Origin: Chrysemys picta bellii
Lineage: Eukaryota > Chordata > Testudines > Emydidae
Length of the DNA stretch: 64,000 bases
Direction: 5' to 3'
NCBI RefSeq assembly: GCF_011386835.1
Contig: NC_088796.1
Coordinates: 28,165,011 to 28,229,010 of the forward strand
Shown here: in pieces, positions 24,405 to 34,352 of the stretch
How the letters are laid out: every line of letters starts with the position of its first letter
How positions within the stretch are numbered: the stretch's first letter is position 1
Position numbers and translations under genes: made by a program
Notes under the pieces: model-generated
Seen by the model: only the letters and a program-made list of their open reading frames with translations
What the model was told of the DNA's origin: nothing
The model's database searches: none

Positions 24405-24516
24405 GGGGCCTGATTTCCCCCATTTCTTAGAGCTGTTTTACCCCAATATAACTTCAATGGAGTCAGTGGAATTATTCCTGATTTACTCCGGTATAACTGA
24501 GAGCAAGGTCAGGCCT
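24405..24516. repeat. Short MITE, GGGCCTGATTC family
   Basis: Starts GGGGCCTGATTTCCCC and ends GCAAGGTCAGGCCT, with a TTTACTCCGGTATAACTGAG block near the right end. Probably related to 4697, 26768 and 54819. Confidence 0.45.
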
Positions 24517-25170
24517 AATAATGCAAAACAAAAAAGCAAACAACAGAAGAAGAAATCCAGAGATGGAAATAACTCTGAAAGGTTCCACTAAGTTCTTTAA
24601 CAAAGTTCTCTAACCAAAGGCCTGGTTCCACCCAGTCTCCCTCAATCCTGTCTCCTCTTCCACCTGTTTCTCTCATTTCCCACACACTCTATACATTCTC
24701 CAGAAGCCAGGGAACTATAGTTCCATGGCTGTGATGTAAACCAACGGAAAGCACTAACTCTTCATAAGGGAATTCTCAGTGGCTATATATGATTTGTGTA
24801 AACACAGCTGAATGAGTTGCCAGGGCAGCTTTCATCCCTCACAGCTTGCATTTTATTTGTAAATTTGTAAAAGGTTATGGAGGTAGACGGTGAAAGGGAA
24901 CCAGGTACTATCACCTTTTATTTAATATTGGTTTTGCATTTATGTCACTTGACTGGCTCGTCTCCCCTGACCAGTCAGCACTCACATCACAATATTAAGG
25001 GTCACCTTCACCCTCTTCTCAGCCTGATGGGAAAAGAGCAATAAATGGCCATATCCTAGCTAGAGATGGTACTTCCAGGAGGATATTTTATCTCCCATGT
25101 GTGTGTGTGTATAGTTATAGAGTTCCATAAATGTGCATAGTACCTTAACAAACATGTCGAAAGACTAAGA
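24517..25170. other. No recognisable gene or repeat
   Basis: Non-coding, with a short GT run near 25099. Confidence 0.45.
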
Positions 25171-25250
25171 CCCAGATCCTCAAAGGTACCAGCTCCCATT
25201 GAAATTAATGCCAATGGATGTTAGGGGCCTAAATGCCTTTGAGGCCCTGC
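25171..25250. repeat. Short MITE, CAGATCCTCAAAGG family
   Basis: Starts CCCAGATCCTCAAAGGTACC and ends CCTAAATGCCTTTGAGGCCC, an imperfect palindrome of about 80 bp. A related copy lies at 42475-42558. Confidence 0.5.
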
Positions 25251-25287
25251 CTTGTGGAGATCATAAGATAAATCAGGCAAACAATAC

Positions 25288-25372
25288 ATGGGATGTCAGC
25301 CCTGGCGACCCCATTAAAATGGGGCTGCGACCCACTTTGGGATCTCAACCCACAGTTTGAGAACAGCTGCCA
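25288..25372 (-). mobile_element. hAT-type element fragment
   Basis: The minus strand reads from GTTCTCAAACTGTGGGTTGA at 25369 leftward, then AAAGTGGGTCGCAGCCCCAT. This is one end of a hAT-like element of the TTCTCAAACTG type; the other end is missing. The 129-codon minus frame that starts beyond it shows no recognisable domain. Confidence 0.5.
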
Positions 25373-26767
25373 TATACTGTTCCAAAGAGACTTTTTTGAT
25401 TAAATACTGTGGAATATGTTGTAGTGTAGCCTTGGCCTTGCCGATGAGCAGAATGCGAGTTCTAAACAACAGGAAAGAGTGAAGTCCAATGCTGTGAACA
25501 AGCATCAGTGTCTTGTCTTGTAGCCAAAGAGGTAACACCTGGATACGTACATTAGGCGTTGATGCAAGATTTATAGATATCATCACCATGTAAGTCCATA
25601 TGGAGTGCTCTTGAATAATTCTACTAAGTACTTTGAACTGACTGCATTTAGTAGTAAGTGTAAGGGTCATGTCACCTCTTCCTGTTACAGAACAAATAAT
25701 CAATCCTTCAATCAGTATGTATTATAACCTTGACAACATATTCCCATTTTTAGAAGGTTGTATGCCTCCCTTGAGCATCAATGCACAAAAAGTTTCCCTT
25801 GATTCATTACACCTACAGCTGTCTTTCATATGAAAGGAAATAAGACAAAATCTAGCTGTAGTCTTTCCTGCTGGGAGCAGCTCAGTAATGATAGTTGTAG
25901 TTATCATCAGTGATTTAAATAGTAATGGATACATTTTTAAGGTAGGCACTGAAATTGTGCCCTCAGAATGTGTGAACATCTCCTGTTTTCCCCTTAAGCC
26001 CTGCACTTGTGTGCAAAGACATGTGCAAGTACAAATCAGGCAGTTCTCACATGGCTGCTTCTATAGATGTTATATCTTTACATAGCTGAACTGCTTTCTT
26101 GCCCTATGTGGGTGGCTTGTATGTGAAATATTTTGAATAAGATATAGTTTACCGCATGGTATATGAAGTTGTTGGGATTTGTGAGACCTTCACTCTGAGA
26201 ATCAGTCATTTAAAACTACAATAGGAAAAGGTGAAAAAACAAAACATACAATAAGGCACAATTCTGCAACAGCAAGGCACTGAACTAGGTGACTGTATAC
26301 TGTGGTTCCTTTTCATTGCTAACTGCTAAGAGTCTAATGTCAGGGAAATATGACACTAACTTTTAGAGGGAGATTTTATCTAAACGCCAATTCGCTGTTT
26401 AATAGATCAGATTTCTATGCAAACTTGGTCATCCCATTGTAGGATATGCAAAGAGCCATTTCAAGATGAGACAAGCCCAGCAATGCACCTACAGGCATGT
26501 CAAGAGACTTCTTTTAGGGATTGCCTGTTAAATCTGTTGCTTGTGGACAACAAGGACTTGTCTACATTAAGAAAAAGGTGTGTTTTTCATGTTTGCTAAC
26601 ATGTGATAAAATCCTAATGTAAACAAAGCAACTGTAGTTTTAATTGATGAAGAAAAACTTTAGAAAAGCCTAGAATTTACTTTGACCAGCTACCACATAT
26701 TAAAAGTACAATTTGCTTTTACACAACTTTTTTCTTAGCAAAGACAAGGTCAAGGTACACAAATATA
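25373..26767. other. No gene; possible MITE fragment
   Basis: Mostly unrecognised. ACAAGGACTTGTCTACATTA near 26548 looks like an end of a Harbinger-like MITE, without a clear partner. Confidence 0.4.
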
Positions 26768-26909
26768 GGGTCAGGTTCTCCACCGCTTTGCACCTGTGCA
26801 AAGTGGGAGTGAAATGTTTGCATATCTGAATGGTAGCAATTTCTATCCCCTTTACACACCCACTTTGTAAATGACTGCCTGAGGGACAAGGCAGCAGAGA
26901 ATCAAGCCC
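26768..26909. repeat. Short MITE, GGGCCTGATTC family
   Basis: Starts GGGTCAGGTTCTCC and ends with the inverse GAGAATCAAGCCC; 142 bp. Contains a local palindrome TTTGCACCTGTGCAAAG near 26795. Confidence 0.5.
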
Positions 26910-26938
26910 AGTGAGTCTAAGCATCAGATGAGGACTCA

Positions 26939-27590
26939 GGCCTTGGCTACACTTGCAGTTGTACAGCGCTGTGAGGTAAACCTGTCTTCGTACAGCTGAG
27001 TAGGGAAAGCGCTGCAGTCTGTCCACACTGACAGCTGCCAGAGCAGTGGTGTGGCCACACTTGTAACATTTGCAGCTGTGTTGGGAGCGGTGCATTATGG
27101 GCAGCTATCCCAGCATTCATGTGGCTGCAACGTGCTTTTCAAAACGGGGTGGGGTGGGGTGGATTGTGACAGGGAGTGTGGGGAGAGAGAGTGCTTTTTG
27201 GAGCATGTCAGCTCTCTATTTTGCAAGTTCCGAACTCCCAGCCCCCTGCTCATTCATTCACTCACTCAAAGCAAGCTGCAAACTGTTTGCTTTTCTCTGT
27301 GCTACGAGCTTTGAAACCGGCACTTCCGCATTCCTGTAGCCGGTCACAACAGTGGAGAGGATTGGCCACTTGACAAGGTGATTAGTACAGCGCTGCAAGC
27401 GTTTACACTCACACCCGTGAGTCATAGCCACTCCGCTGCAGGTGTTATTCCTCTCGGAGATGTGGAGTACCTGCAGCAGTGTACCCAGGGAGATACAGCG
27501 CTGTAAGTGCCCTGCCAGTGTGGACGGGGAGTGAGTTACAGCGCTGGGGGAGGCTTTACAGCGCTGTAACTTGCAAGTGTAACCAAGGCC
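26939..27590. mobile_element. Harbinger-like MITE, 652 bp
   Basis: The left end GGCCTTGGCTACACTTGCA is matched by the inverse at the right end (TGCAAGTGTAACCAAGGCC, 27572-27590). Flanked by TCA at 26936-26938 and 27591-27593, a 3-bp duplication as in PIF/Harbinger. The ten-base ACAGCGCTGT motif and close relatives recur at both ends and near 27389, 27495 and 27539, mostly in the right half, as expected for transposase binding sites. No coding capacity seen. Confidence 0.75.
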
Positions 27591-27593
27591 TCA

Positions 27594-28305
27594 GCTTAGT
27601 TGATAGGCATTACCCTTCTATTTAGCTAAGGATTACTTAGTATTATGAAAGGTGCCAGATCAACTCCCCAAAGACTGAAATCTTCTATAAATAACTGTAT
27701 GATACAAACACTGGCGTGGGGTATGATTTTCTAAACTGCTTTCCCATTGTGCTTCACTCCAGGACGGGAAGGACTCCCTCTATGCCTGGCCATTGACTCT
27801 GCTGACTGGTTAACTTTGCCACTTGAAAGACAGATTTATTTTTTTTCCTGCAGTGAGTGCTGCTGGAGAATTCTTCAGAATTTTGACTTTAATCACACTT
27901 CACCATCAGAATGTATCACCTACAATAACCTCATATACCCTATCAATCACTCTAATCACATTGAATCAAGACCAGAGAGCCTGGGTTATTTTTGTTTTGT
28001 TTTGAGAGGGTGTTAAATTAAAAAATATACCCTAATATTTTAATTAACAGCTCTCCTCAGCTCCATAGAACTGTTTGTTTGTTTGCTTGTTTCTAATTAG
28101 CAATGACTGTTTTCTAACACTTGTAGGAAACTAAAGGACATTTTGAAAGCCTTTGTCACCCTTTTCCTAACATGGTTTCCAAGTCAGTCTAGTTAGCACT
28201 ACACCTCTGGTATTTTGACTAACCTGACCAGCGTGGCAGGTTCTTGTGCAGGTTTCTGAACCTGAAACGCCTGTGCCGCCTCCTGCGTTTGTTCAACTGC
28301 ATTTT
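27594..28305. other. No recognisable gene or repeat
   Basis: Non-coding; nothing supported. Confidence 0.45.
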
Positions 28306-28404
28306 CCCCTGATCTGAGGAAGAGCGCTGTGTAAGCTTGAAAACTTGTCTCTCAAAAAAAGTTGGTCCAATAAAAGGTATTACCTCACCCACCTTGTCTC
28401 TCTC
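28306..28404 (+). mobile_element. Penelope-like 3' remnant with hammerhead-like motif
   Basis: Reads CTGAGGAAGAGC, GTGTAAGCTTGAAAACTTG, then GTTGGTCCAATAAAAGG and TATTACCTCACCCACC. The second half is the same unit found in inverted pairs at 3990 and 14028. The first half holds the ribozyme-like motif at 28311-28350. Hammerhead motifs in the terminal repeats of Penelope-like retroelements are known, and this supports that assignment. The 3' tail beyond the CCTTGTCTCTCT stretch is missing. Confidence 0.65.
28311..28350 (+). ncRNA. Hammerhead-ribozyme-like motif, partly decayed
   Basis: CTGAGGA (28314-28320) fits the CUGANGA core. One extra A follows, then stem II GAGC (28322-28325) with GCTT (28335-28338) across a nine-base loop, then GAAA (28339-28342). 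Stem III would be A-A-C-T, decayed from a self-pairing A-G-C-T. The stem I arms are GAT (28311-28313) and GTC (28347-28349), weak. Such tiny stem III helices are expected to act, if at all, as dimers. Probably inactive now. Confidence 0.5.
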
Positions 28405-28933
28405 TCCCACCTCTTCAGAGCTCTGAAAAAACCAATGGGCATCTCCCATCACTCAACAGCAGCAACCCTCTTATTAATTCACCAGTAACACTTTTGGCTT
28501 CTGGAGGATACTGCATCTAATTCTTGGCCCATAGGATGATCATGATGACACAAGGCCCTGAGGATGGAAGAGGGGTTCTTAGGACTCCTACAGGGCCCAA
28601 AGGTAGCACTGTGTAAAATACAAGGGCTTGGCTTCGCTTTGCAAAGGGTGATGTGTACACACACACATACACATACACACGCTTCAGTCTGCTTAGATTC
28701 TTGACTTTCTACATCTTACCTCAAGTTCAGTGTACCTCTGAACCTCCAAACTCATTCACAAATCTATCAAGACCCTATAAAACTGCACTATCCTTATTAT
28801 GATTAGAAATAGACCAAAACCAAAATCCAGCTCCAAAATCCTTGGGACCTGAGGAGGGTCAGGATCTGAAATGGAGCCCAATCCAAAAGATGGATCTGGT
28901 TCCTCTTTTTTTAAAAAAGCTGAGTCAAAAACC
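28405..28933. other. No gene; CA-rich run
   Basis: Unrecognised non-coding DNA with a CA-rich microsatellite at 28657-28680. An 84-codon frame on the minus strand at 28756-29010 has no known domain and runs into the LTR. Confidence 0.4.
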
Positions 28934-29398
28934 GAAATTAACCTTACAGGGTAATCAAACTTAAAGAGCGCAGAGGACTCCTCTCTAGTCTTAGGTTCAA
29001 AGTACAGCAAACAAAGATAAACACTCTAGTAAAAGGTACATTTACAAGTTGAGAAAACAAAGTAAAACTAAGATGCCTTGCCTGGCTATTTACTTACAAG
29101 TTTGAAATAGGAGAGACTTGTTTAGAAAGATGTGGAGAACCTGGATTGACGTCTGGTCCCTCTCAGTCCCAAGAGCGAACGAACTCCCAAACAAAGAGCA
29201 CAAACAAAAGCCTTCCCCCCCCCCCCCAAGATTTGAAAGTATCTTGTCCCCTTATTGGTCCTTTGGGTCAGGTGTCAGCCAGGTTACCCGAGCTTCTTAA
29301 CCCTTTACAGGTAAAAGGATTTTGGAGTCTCTGGCCAGGGGGGATTTTATAGTACTGTACACAGGAAAGCTGTTACCCTTCCCTTTATAGTTATGACA
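28934..29398 (-). repeat. 3' LTR, truncated
   Basis: Direct repeat of 30930-31395. Its outer U3 end on the plus strand is TTATAGTTATGACA, at 29385-29398. The part matching 30573-30929 is missing on the left, where unrelated sequence begins, so it was cut by deletion or a later rearrangement. No target duplication can be checked. Confidence 0.85.
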
Positions 29399-29411
29399 CG
29401 CCCCCCAAATC
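29399..29411 (-). promoter_or_regulatory. Polypurine tract
   Basis: The minus strand reads GATTTGGGGGGCG directly before the 3' LTR start TGTCATAAC, the position and style of a plus-strand primer site. Confidence 0.6.
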
Positions 29412-29559
29412 ACAGATAGTGTTGGACGTCCGGTTCCACACTGGCTGTGATTTCTTCCTGGAGTTCTAGGAGAAAACAGAGTTAATAAGACACATGTACC
29501 TTTAGACATACTACTGATTATATAAAAACTAACACTATGTTTCATTCCAAGAACAATTG

Positions 29560-30489
29560 TTAACCAGTTAACTCTGGGAAACTTTCCCGGGAGAGTGCAT
29601 CAGCCACTTTGTTAGAAGCTCCTGAAATGTGTTGTATTTCAAAATCAAAATCTTGGAGAGCTAAACCCCACCGAAGAAGTTTTTTGTTATTTCCCTTGGC
29701 AGTATGAAGCCACTGTAGTGCAGTATGGTCTGTTTGTAGTTGGAAACGCCGTCCCCAAACATATGGGCGTAGCTTTTCCAGCGCGTACACAATGGCGTAG
29801 CATTCCTTTTCGCTGATTGACCAGTGGCTTTCCCTCTCAGACAGTTTCTTGCTGAGAAGCACGACAGGAAATAATTCTTGATCCGGTCCTTCCTGCATTA
29901 AAACTGCTCCCACGCCTCGCTTGGACGCATCTGTGGTTACTAGGAACGGTTTGTCAAAGTCTGAGGCCCTTAGGACAGGGTCAGACATGAGTGTTGCCTT
30001 AAGCTGGTTAAAGGCCTTTTGACACTCATCAGTCCACTGAACTGCATTTGGCTGTTTCTTTCTGGTTAGGTCTGTCAGCGGGGCGGCGATTTGGCTGTAG
30101 TGTGGTACAAATCGCCTATAATATCCAGCCAAGCCTAAGAAGGATTGGACCTGTTTCTTAGACTTCGGAACCGGACACTTTTGGATAGCATCCACTTTGG
30201 CCTGTAGGGGATTTATAGTTCCTCGACCCACCTGGTGCCCCAGGTAAGTCACTCTGTTTTGGCCTATTTGACACTTTTTAGCCTTAACAGTTAGTCCTGC
30301 CTGCCGGATGCGCTCGAAGACTTTTTCCAGGTGCTCCAGGTGTTCTGTCCATGAATCAGAAAAAATGGCCACATCATCGAGGTAGGTAACTGCAGTTTCT
30401 CCCAATCCCGCTAGGAGACCATCTACAAGTCTTTGGAAGGTGGCGGGTGCATTTCGCAACCCAAAAGGGAGTACATTGAATTCATACAC
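29560..30489 (-). CDS. Partial gypsy Pol: reverse transcriptase palm and RNase H
   Basis: 309 codons uninterrupted from the internal Met; homology extends a few codons upstream to about 30510 (VTQAGV). Seen in order: LPFGLRNAP (residues 7-15), catalytic YLDD (36-39), the GH and thumb region (about 80-135), then RNase H with TTDAS (185-189), SEKE (226-229), QTDH (252-255) and ADALSR (297-302). These are typical Ty3/gypsy signatures. The RT lacks its fingers and first catalytic Asp, and no integrase follows, so the protein cannot carry out transposition alone. The frame lacks stops despite that, which fits a recent insertion. The Met is inside the domain and is not a natural start. Confidence 0.8.
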   Translation of the reverse strand: MYEFNVLPFGLRNAPATFQRLVDGLLAGLGETAVTYLDDVAIFSDSWTEHLEHLEKVFERIRQAGLTVKAKKCQIGQNRVTYLGHQVGRGTINPLQAKVDAIQKCPVPKSKKQVQSFLGLAGYYRRFVPHYSQIAAPLTDLTRKKQPNAVQWTDECQKAFNQLKATLMSDPVLRASDFDKPFLVTTDASKRGVGAVLMQEGPDQELFPVVLLSKKLSERESHWSISEKECYAIVYALEKLRPYVWGRRFQLQTDHTALQWLHTAKGNNKKLLRWGLALQDFDFEIQHISGASNKVADALSRESFPELTG

Positions 30490-30550
30490 CCCTGCCTGGG
30501 TGACGCAGCTAGAAGGAAAAAAAAATCTTACTGGCTTTTGGGTTTAAAAT

Positions 30551-30572
30551 GAATCCCACCGCTATGCCACCA
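30551..30572 (-). promoter_or_regulatory. Primer-binding site, tRNA-Leu-like
   Basis: Directly inside the 5' LTR. The plus strand, identical in sense to the tRNA 3' end, reads GAATCCCACCGCT, then AT, then GCCACCA. Vertebrate tRNA-Leu (AAG/CAG type) as I recall it ends in the same bases without the AT. The match thus carries a two-base insertion. The position at the LTR edge confirms element orientation. Confidence 0.7.
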
Positions 30573-31395
30573 TGTCAAGGCTGTATCCCCACTTTGAACT
30601 TTAGGGTACAAATGTGGGGGCCTGCATGAAAACTTCTAAGCTTAACTACCAGCTTAGTTCTGGTCCGCTGCCACCATTCTCAAAAACTAATTCCCTTCCC
30701 TGGGTAGCCTTGAGAAACCTTTCACAAATTCCCTGGTGAATACAGATCCAAACCCCTTGGATCTTAAAACAAGAAGAAATTAACCATTCCCCTCCTTCCT
30801 CCCACCAACTCCGGGTGAATACAGATCCAACCCCCTTGGATCTAAAAACAAGGAAAATCAATCAGGTTCTTAAAAAGAAGGCTTTTAATTAAAGAAAAAG
30901 GTAAAAATCATCTCTGTAAAATCAGTATGGAAATTAACCTTACAGGGTAATCAAACTTAAAGAGCTCAGAGGACTCCCCTCTAGTCTTAGGTTCAAAGTA
31001 CAGCAAACAAAGATAAACACTCTAGTAAAAGGTACATTTACAAGTTGAGAAAACAAAGTAAAACTAAGACGCCTTGCCTGGCTATTTACTTACAAGTTTG
31101 AAATAGGAGAGACTTGTTTAGAAAGATGTGGAGAACCTGGATTGATGTCTGGTCCCTCTCAGTCCCAAGAGCGAACGAACTCCCAAATAAAGAGCACAAA
31201 CAAAAGCCTTTCCCACCCACCCCCAAGATTTGAAAGTATCTTGTCCCCTTATTGGTCCTTTGGGTCAGGTGTCAGCCAGGTTACCCGAGCTTCTTAACCC
31301 TTTACAGGTAAAAGGATTTTGGAGTCTCTGGCCAGGAGGGATTTTATAGTACTGTACATAGGAGAGCTGTTACCCTTCCCTTTATAGTTATGACA
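30573..31395 (-). repeat. 5' LTR, full length 823 bp
   Basis: Plus-strand ends are TGTCAAGGCTG (30573) and TTATGACA (31395), so the LTR ends in short inverted TGTCA/TGACA and reads TG...CA. It contains a tandem-like block GTGAATACAGATCCAA twice (near 30735 and 30812). An AT-rich TTTTAATTAAAGAAAAAGG stretch lies at 30885-30902. Confidence 0.85.
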
Positions 31396-31747
31396 CCCGC
31401 TATAAGGTAAATGTAAGCTTCCAGGTGCTCAGTACTTCTGAAAATCAGGTAAGTGCCTAAAAATAGATTTAGGAGCCTAATTATGAGTTTCTATTTTGAT
31501 AAACTTGGCCCGGGGCCAAATGATTCGTGGCACTTTAGTAAATTCTTCACTATGCATGGCACGGGGTAGGAGTTGGTAATAAAATTGGGAAGACCCACGT
31601 AGTTTCACATTTTCTTGGGAACATTTTTCACATTTCTACACAGAGAAAAGTATTTAAAAGTATGTGCATCTGGGTGTTTGTATTCAAGAATCAAAATTAT
31701 CAGCTTTTTCCTACTGCACTACACTATTCTGGTATTGTGAAGCTCAT

Positions 31748-32255
31748 ACACTCAAAGATTTTAAGTCCAGAAGGGACCAGCATGATCATCTAGTCTGACC
31801 TTCTGCATGGCCACAGAACCTCACCCACTCCTGTAATAGACCCCTAACCTCTGGCTGAGTTACTGAAGTCCTCAAATCATGGTTTAAAGACTTTAAATTA
31901 CAGATGATGCACCATTTACACTAGTTTAAACCTGAAAGTGCCCATGCCCCATGCTGCAGAGGAAGTCAAAAAACTCCCAGAGTCTCTGCCAATATGACCT
32001 GGGCGGAAATTCCTTCCCGACCCCACATGTGGCGATCAGTTAGACATCAGTGAGCATGTGGACAAGGCCCACCAGCCAGACACCTGGGAAAGAATTATCT
32101 GCAGTAACTCACAGCCCTCCCCATCTAGTATCACCAGCCGTTGGAGATATTTGCTGCTAGATGTCACAGATTGGCTACGTGGCATTGTAGGCAGTCTCAT
32201 CATACCATTCCCGCCCCACCCCCCAATTTATCAAGCTCAGTCTTGAAGCCAGTGC
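31748..32255 (-). mobile_element. CR1/L3-like LINE 3' end
   Basis: The plus strand reads the inverse of a long LINE 3' end: AAGTCCAGAAGGGACCAGCA, TGATCATCTAGTCTGACC, GAAATTCCTTCCCGACCCC and AGCTCAGTCTTGAAGCCAG in order. The same blocks occur in forward orientation at 59520-60192. Coding part lost. Confidence 0.7.
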
Positions 32256-32706
32256 AGTATCAGACCACCTTTTTTTGCCACCATTTACATGAAACTGAAT
32301 TTCTCTCATGTTATATGGCCAAAGTAATTTGGATTGCATCACAACACTTGATAATATAACAATAAATAAACACAGACATTCAGCATACGCCATTGCCAAA
32401 TTTTGAAAGACTTGTGAAATGTGAGCTTTTAAAATTTCTCATGATCTCCCGATTTCTGGCATCAGACTTATGTACTTTTTCCCTTATCCAAAATGACCAC
32501 CACTGAAGCCAAAAGTTACACTTGGTCATGATGGTGGCAACTTCACTTCAAGATTCTATGTAGAAGTAAAGTTGAAGCTATCCCTAATAAAGTTGGCCAC
32601 TATTTTCCATTGTTCCCCAGAGGACACAGTTGCCCTCATGCAAGATGGCTGACTCATGTGCCCTCTAGCTAAGAAACTGTGAGGGGATAGCAAGAGGACA
32701 GTGAGG
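32256..32706. other. No recognisable gene or repeat
   Basis: Non-coding; nothing supported. Confidence 0.45.
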
Positions 32707-32990
32707 GCTTGTCTTCATTACTGAGGAGATCGACACTATTGCAATTGATGCAGCAGGTGTCAATTTAGCAGGTCAAGTGAAGACCTGGTCAATTGATGGC
32801 AAAGTGCTCTCTGGTTGACTCTGGTACTCCAGCTCCCCGAGAAGAGTAAGAGAAGTTGACCAGAGAGCATCTCCTGTCGACGCAGCGCAGTGAAGACACT
32901 GAGGTAAGTCGACCTAAGCTATGTTGACTCCAGCTACATTATTTGCGTAGCTGGAGTAGCGTAACTTAGATCAACTTACTCTGGCAGGAA
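32707..32990. mobile_element. Harbinger-like MITE copy, degraded
   Basis: Begins GAGGGCTTGTCTTCATTACT and carries a near-perfect hairpin ACTCCAGCTAC with GTAGCTGGAGT (about 32928-32957). GTCGACCTAAGC and AACTTAGATCAACTTA follow the style of a MITE family also seen at 38490. The right end is unclear. Confidence 0.5.
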
Positions 32991-33037
32991 TATAGGGGGA
33001 AAGAGAAAGCTGAGGGATTACAAAGGAATGTGGTGAG

Positions 33038-33350
33038 TAGAGCTGACAGGAGGACAACACATCTGTTTTGCAGCTGCTTTTAAAGTTCTGAAATATTTGT
33101 TCTACTTTGGAAGAAAAAACAAAACTTCAAATATTTTTGCAAAAAAAGAGAGTGTGAGAGGGTGGTCAGGTACCTCCCTGCTGTGTGGGAGACACAGCTT
33201 CACTTCTGCTCTACCTGATTCAGAGCAGAGTTTTTCACTGCAAAACAGGTGGCCTCCCACATCCCGAGCCATTACCCTCACCACCAGTCTATAGAGTCCA
33301 AAAGTTTCATGAAAACCAATTTTTTGGCAAACCTGTTCTGACCAGCTCTA
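33038..33350. repeat. Probable MITE with TAGAGCTG ends
   Basis: Left TAGAGCTGACAGG and right CTGTTCTGACCAGCTCTA are rough inverses, like those of 17079-17270. The middle differs and may contain another insertion. Small open frames inside have no domain. Confidence 0.35.
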
Positions 33351-34337
33351 ACGATGAGCAAGAACCCAAGAGAGGAAAGGGAATGAAAATATAAGGTCAG
33401 GTAAATTTAGAGGGCATGTGGGCAAGAAGAAACTGATAGAACAAAATCACTCACACTCAACAAAGTTGGTAGGTATGTGGAACCCCTTCTGAGCAGCAGC
33501 AGGGAGAACCATAGTTTTGTGTGTGCTTTCAAGGTTGAATTTTGAATCTAAAATTATCATAGACAAATTGGACAATGGGTGGTTAGCCCGAAAGGCGTAA
33601 AGACAGAAAGATAGCCCCTCCCCCATTTATTCTTTATTGATTTATTGATTTCCTGTTGTTTTAAGCCAATCATATGATTTTGGGGACCCAATTTCAATGC
33701 TTGGGATTGGCATAAGAGAAACAATTTGCCAACTTCTCCATTAAAAATGACTTATGTGCCAGTCTCTTCAAGGCTGTTCATATAAACACAACATGGCAGC
33801 AGAATTTTTGTTGCTCCATATGACACTGACTTGCCGACAGCACTTGCACTGTTCACACTGGTTTTGTCTTGCATATGCCAGCCCATTTGTTATCATAATA
33901 TTTATTGTAAATGAAACATGATGTCTATGTACCCTATTTAAAATAATTAAGGAAATTAGTTTCTGCGTCAGTCTCTCATGGCTCTAATGTAGTGCCATAT
34001 TTATTATGCTGCAAAAAATATTGCTAGTCACAAATAACGACTTCATAAATCATGAGATATTGTTTTGATTCTGAATTAATGCAATTTAAATAGTTTCAAT
34101 ATTTAAAAAGGAAGAATGCAAATACCCGCCCATAGGTCACCATGCTTATGGAATGGAAGGTTCTCAGGCAGATAAATTAACCCAGGTTCAAAATTAAAGA
34201 CTTGCGGTTAAAACATAAATGTTTGGCTAGTACCCAGCCTGGCCCTTTGTAGATATTTTTAACTCACGTGTCCTTAGAAACAGGAGCATACAAACGTTTT
34301 CCAGATGCTTACAACTGGTATTACTTTTGTGTTTACC
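33351..34337. other. No recognisable gene or repeat
   Basis: Non-coding AT-rich DNA; nothing supported. Confidence 0.45.
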
Positions 34338-34352
34338 TTAATATGTTCTATA

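Larger units (their letters stand above)
28934..31395 (-). mobile_element. Internally deleted Ty3/gypsy LTR retrotransposon
   Basis: Order on the minus strand: full 5' LTR (30573-31395), primer site (30551-30572), a short leader, partial reverse transcriptase and RNase H (to 29560), polypurine tract (29399-29411) and a 3' LTR cut at 28934. There is no gag, protease, N-terminal reverse transcriptase or integrase. The join from leader to RT lies near 30520. The shared LTR part differs at only about a dozen sites in 465 bp by eye, so the insertion is fairly young. Not autonomous as it stands. Confidence 0.85.

Noticed and set aside
25314..25703. 129-codon minus-strand frame
   Set aside because: Its end runs into a hAT fragment and the rest has no recognisable motif.
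30520..30545. Polypyrimidine-AG at the leader-to-RT join, resembling a splice acceptor
   Set aside because: A GTAAGA-like donor lies only a few bases upstream, too close for an intron. An internal deletion explains the join better.
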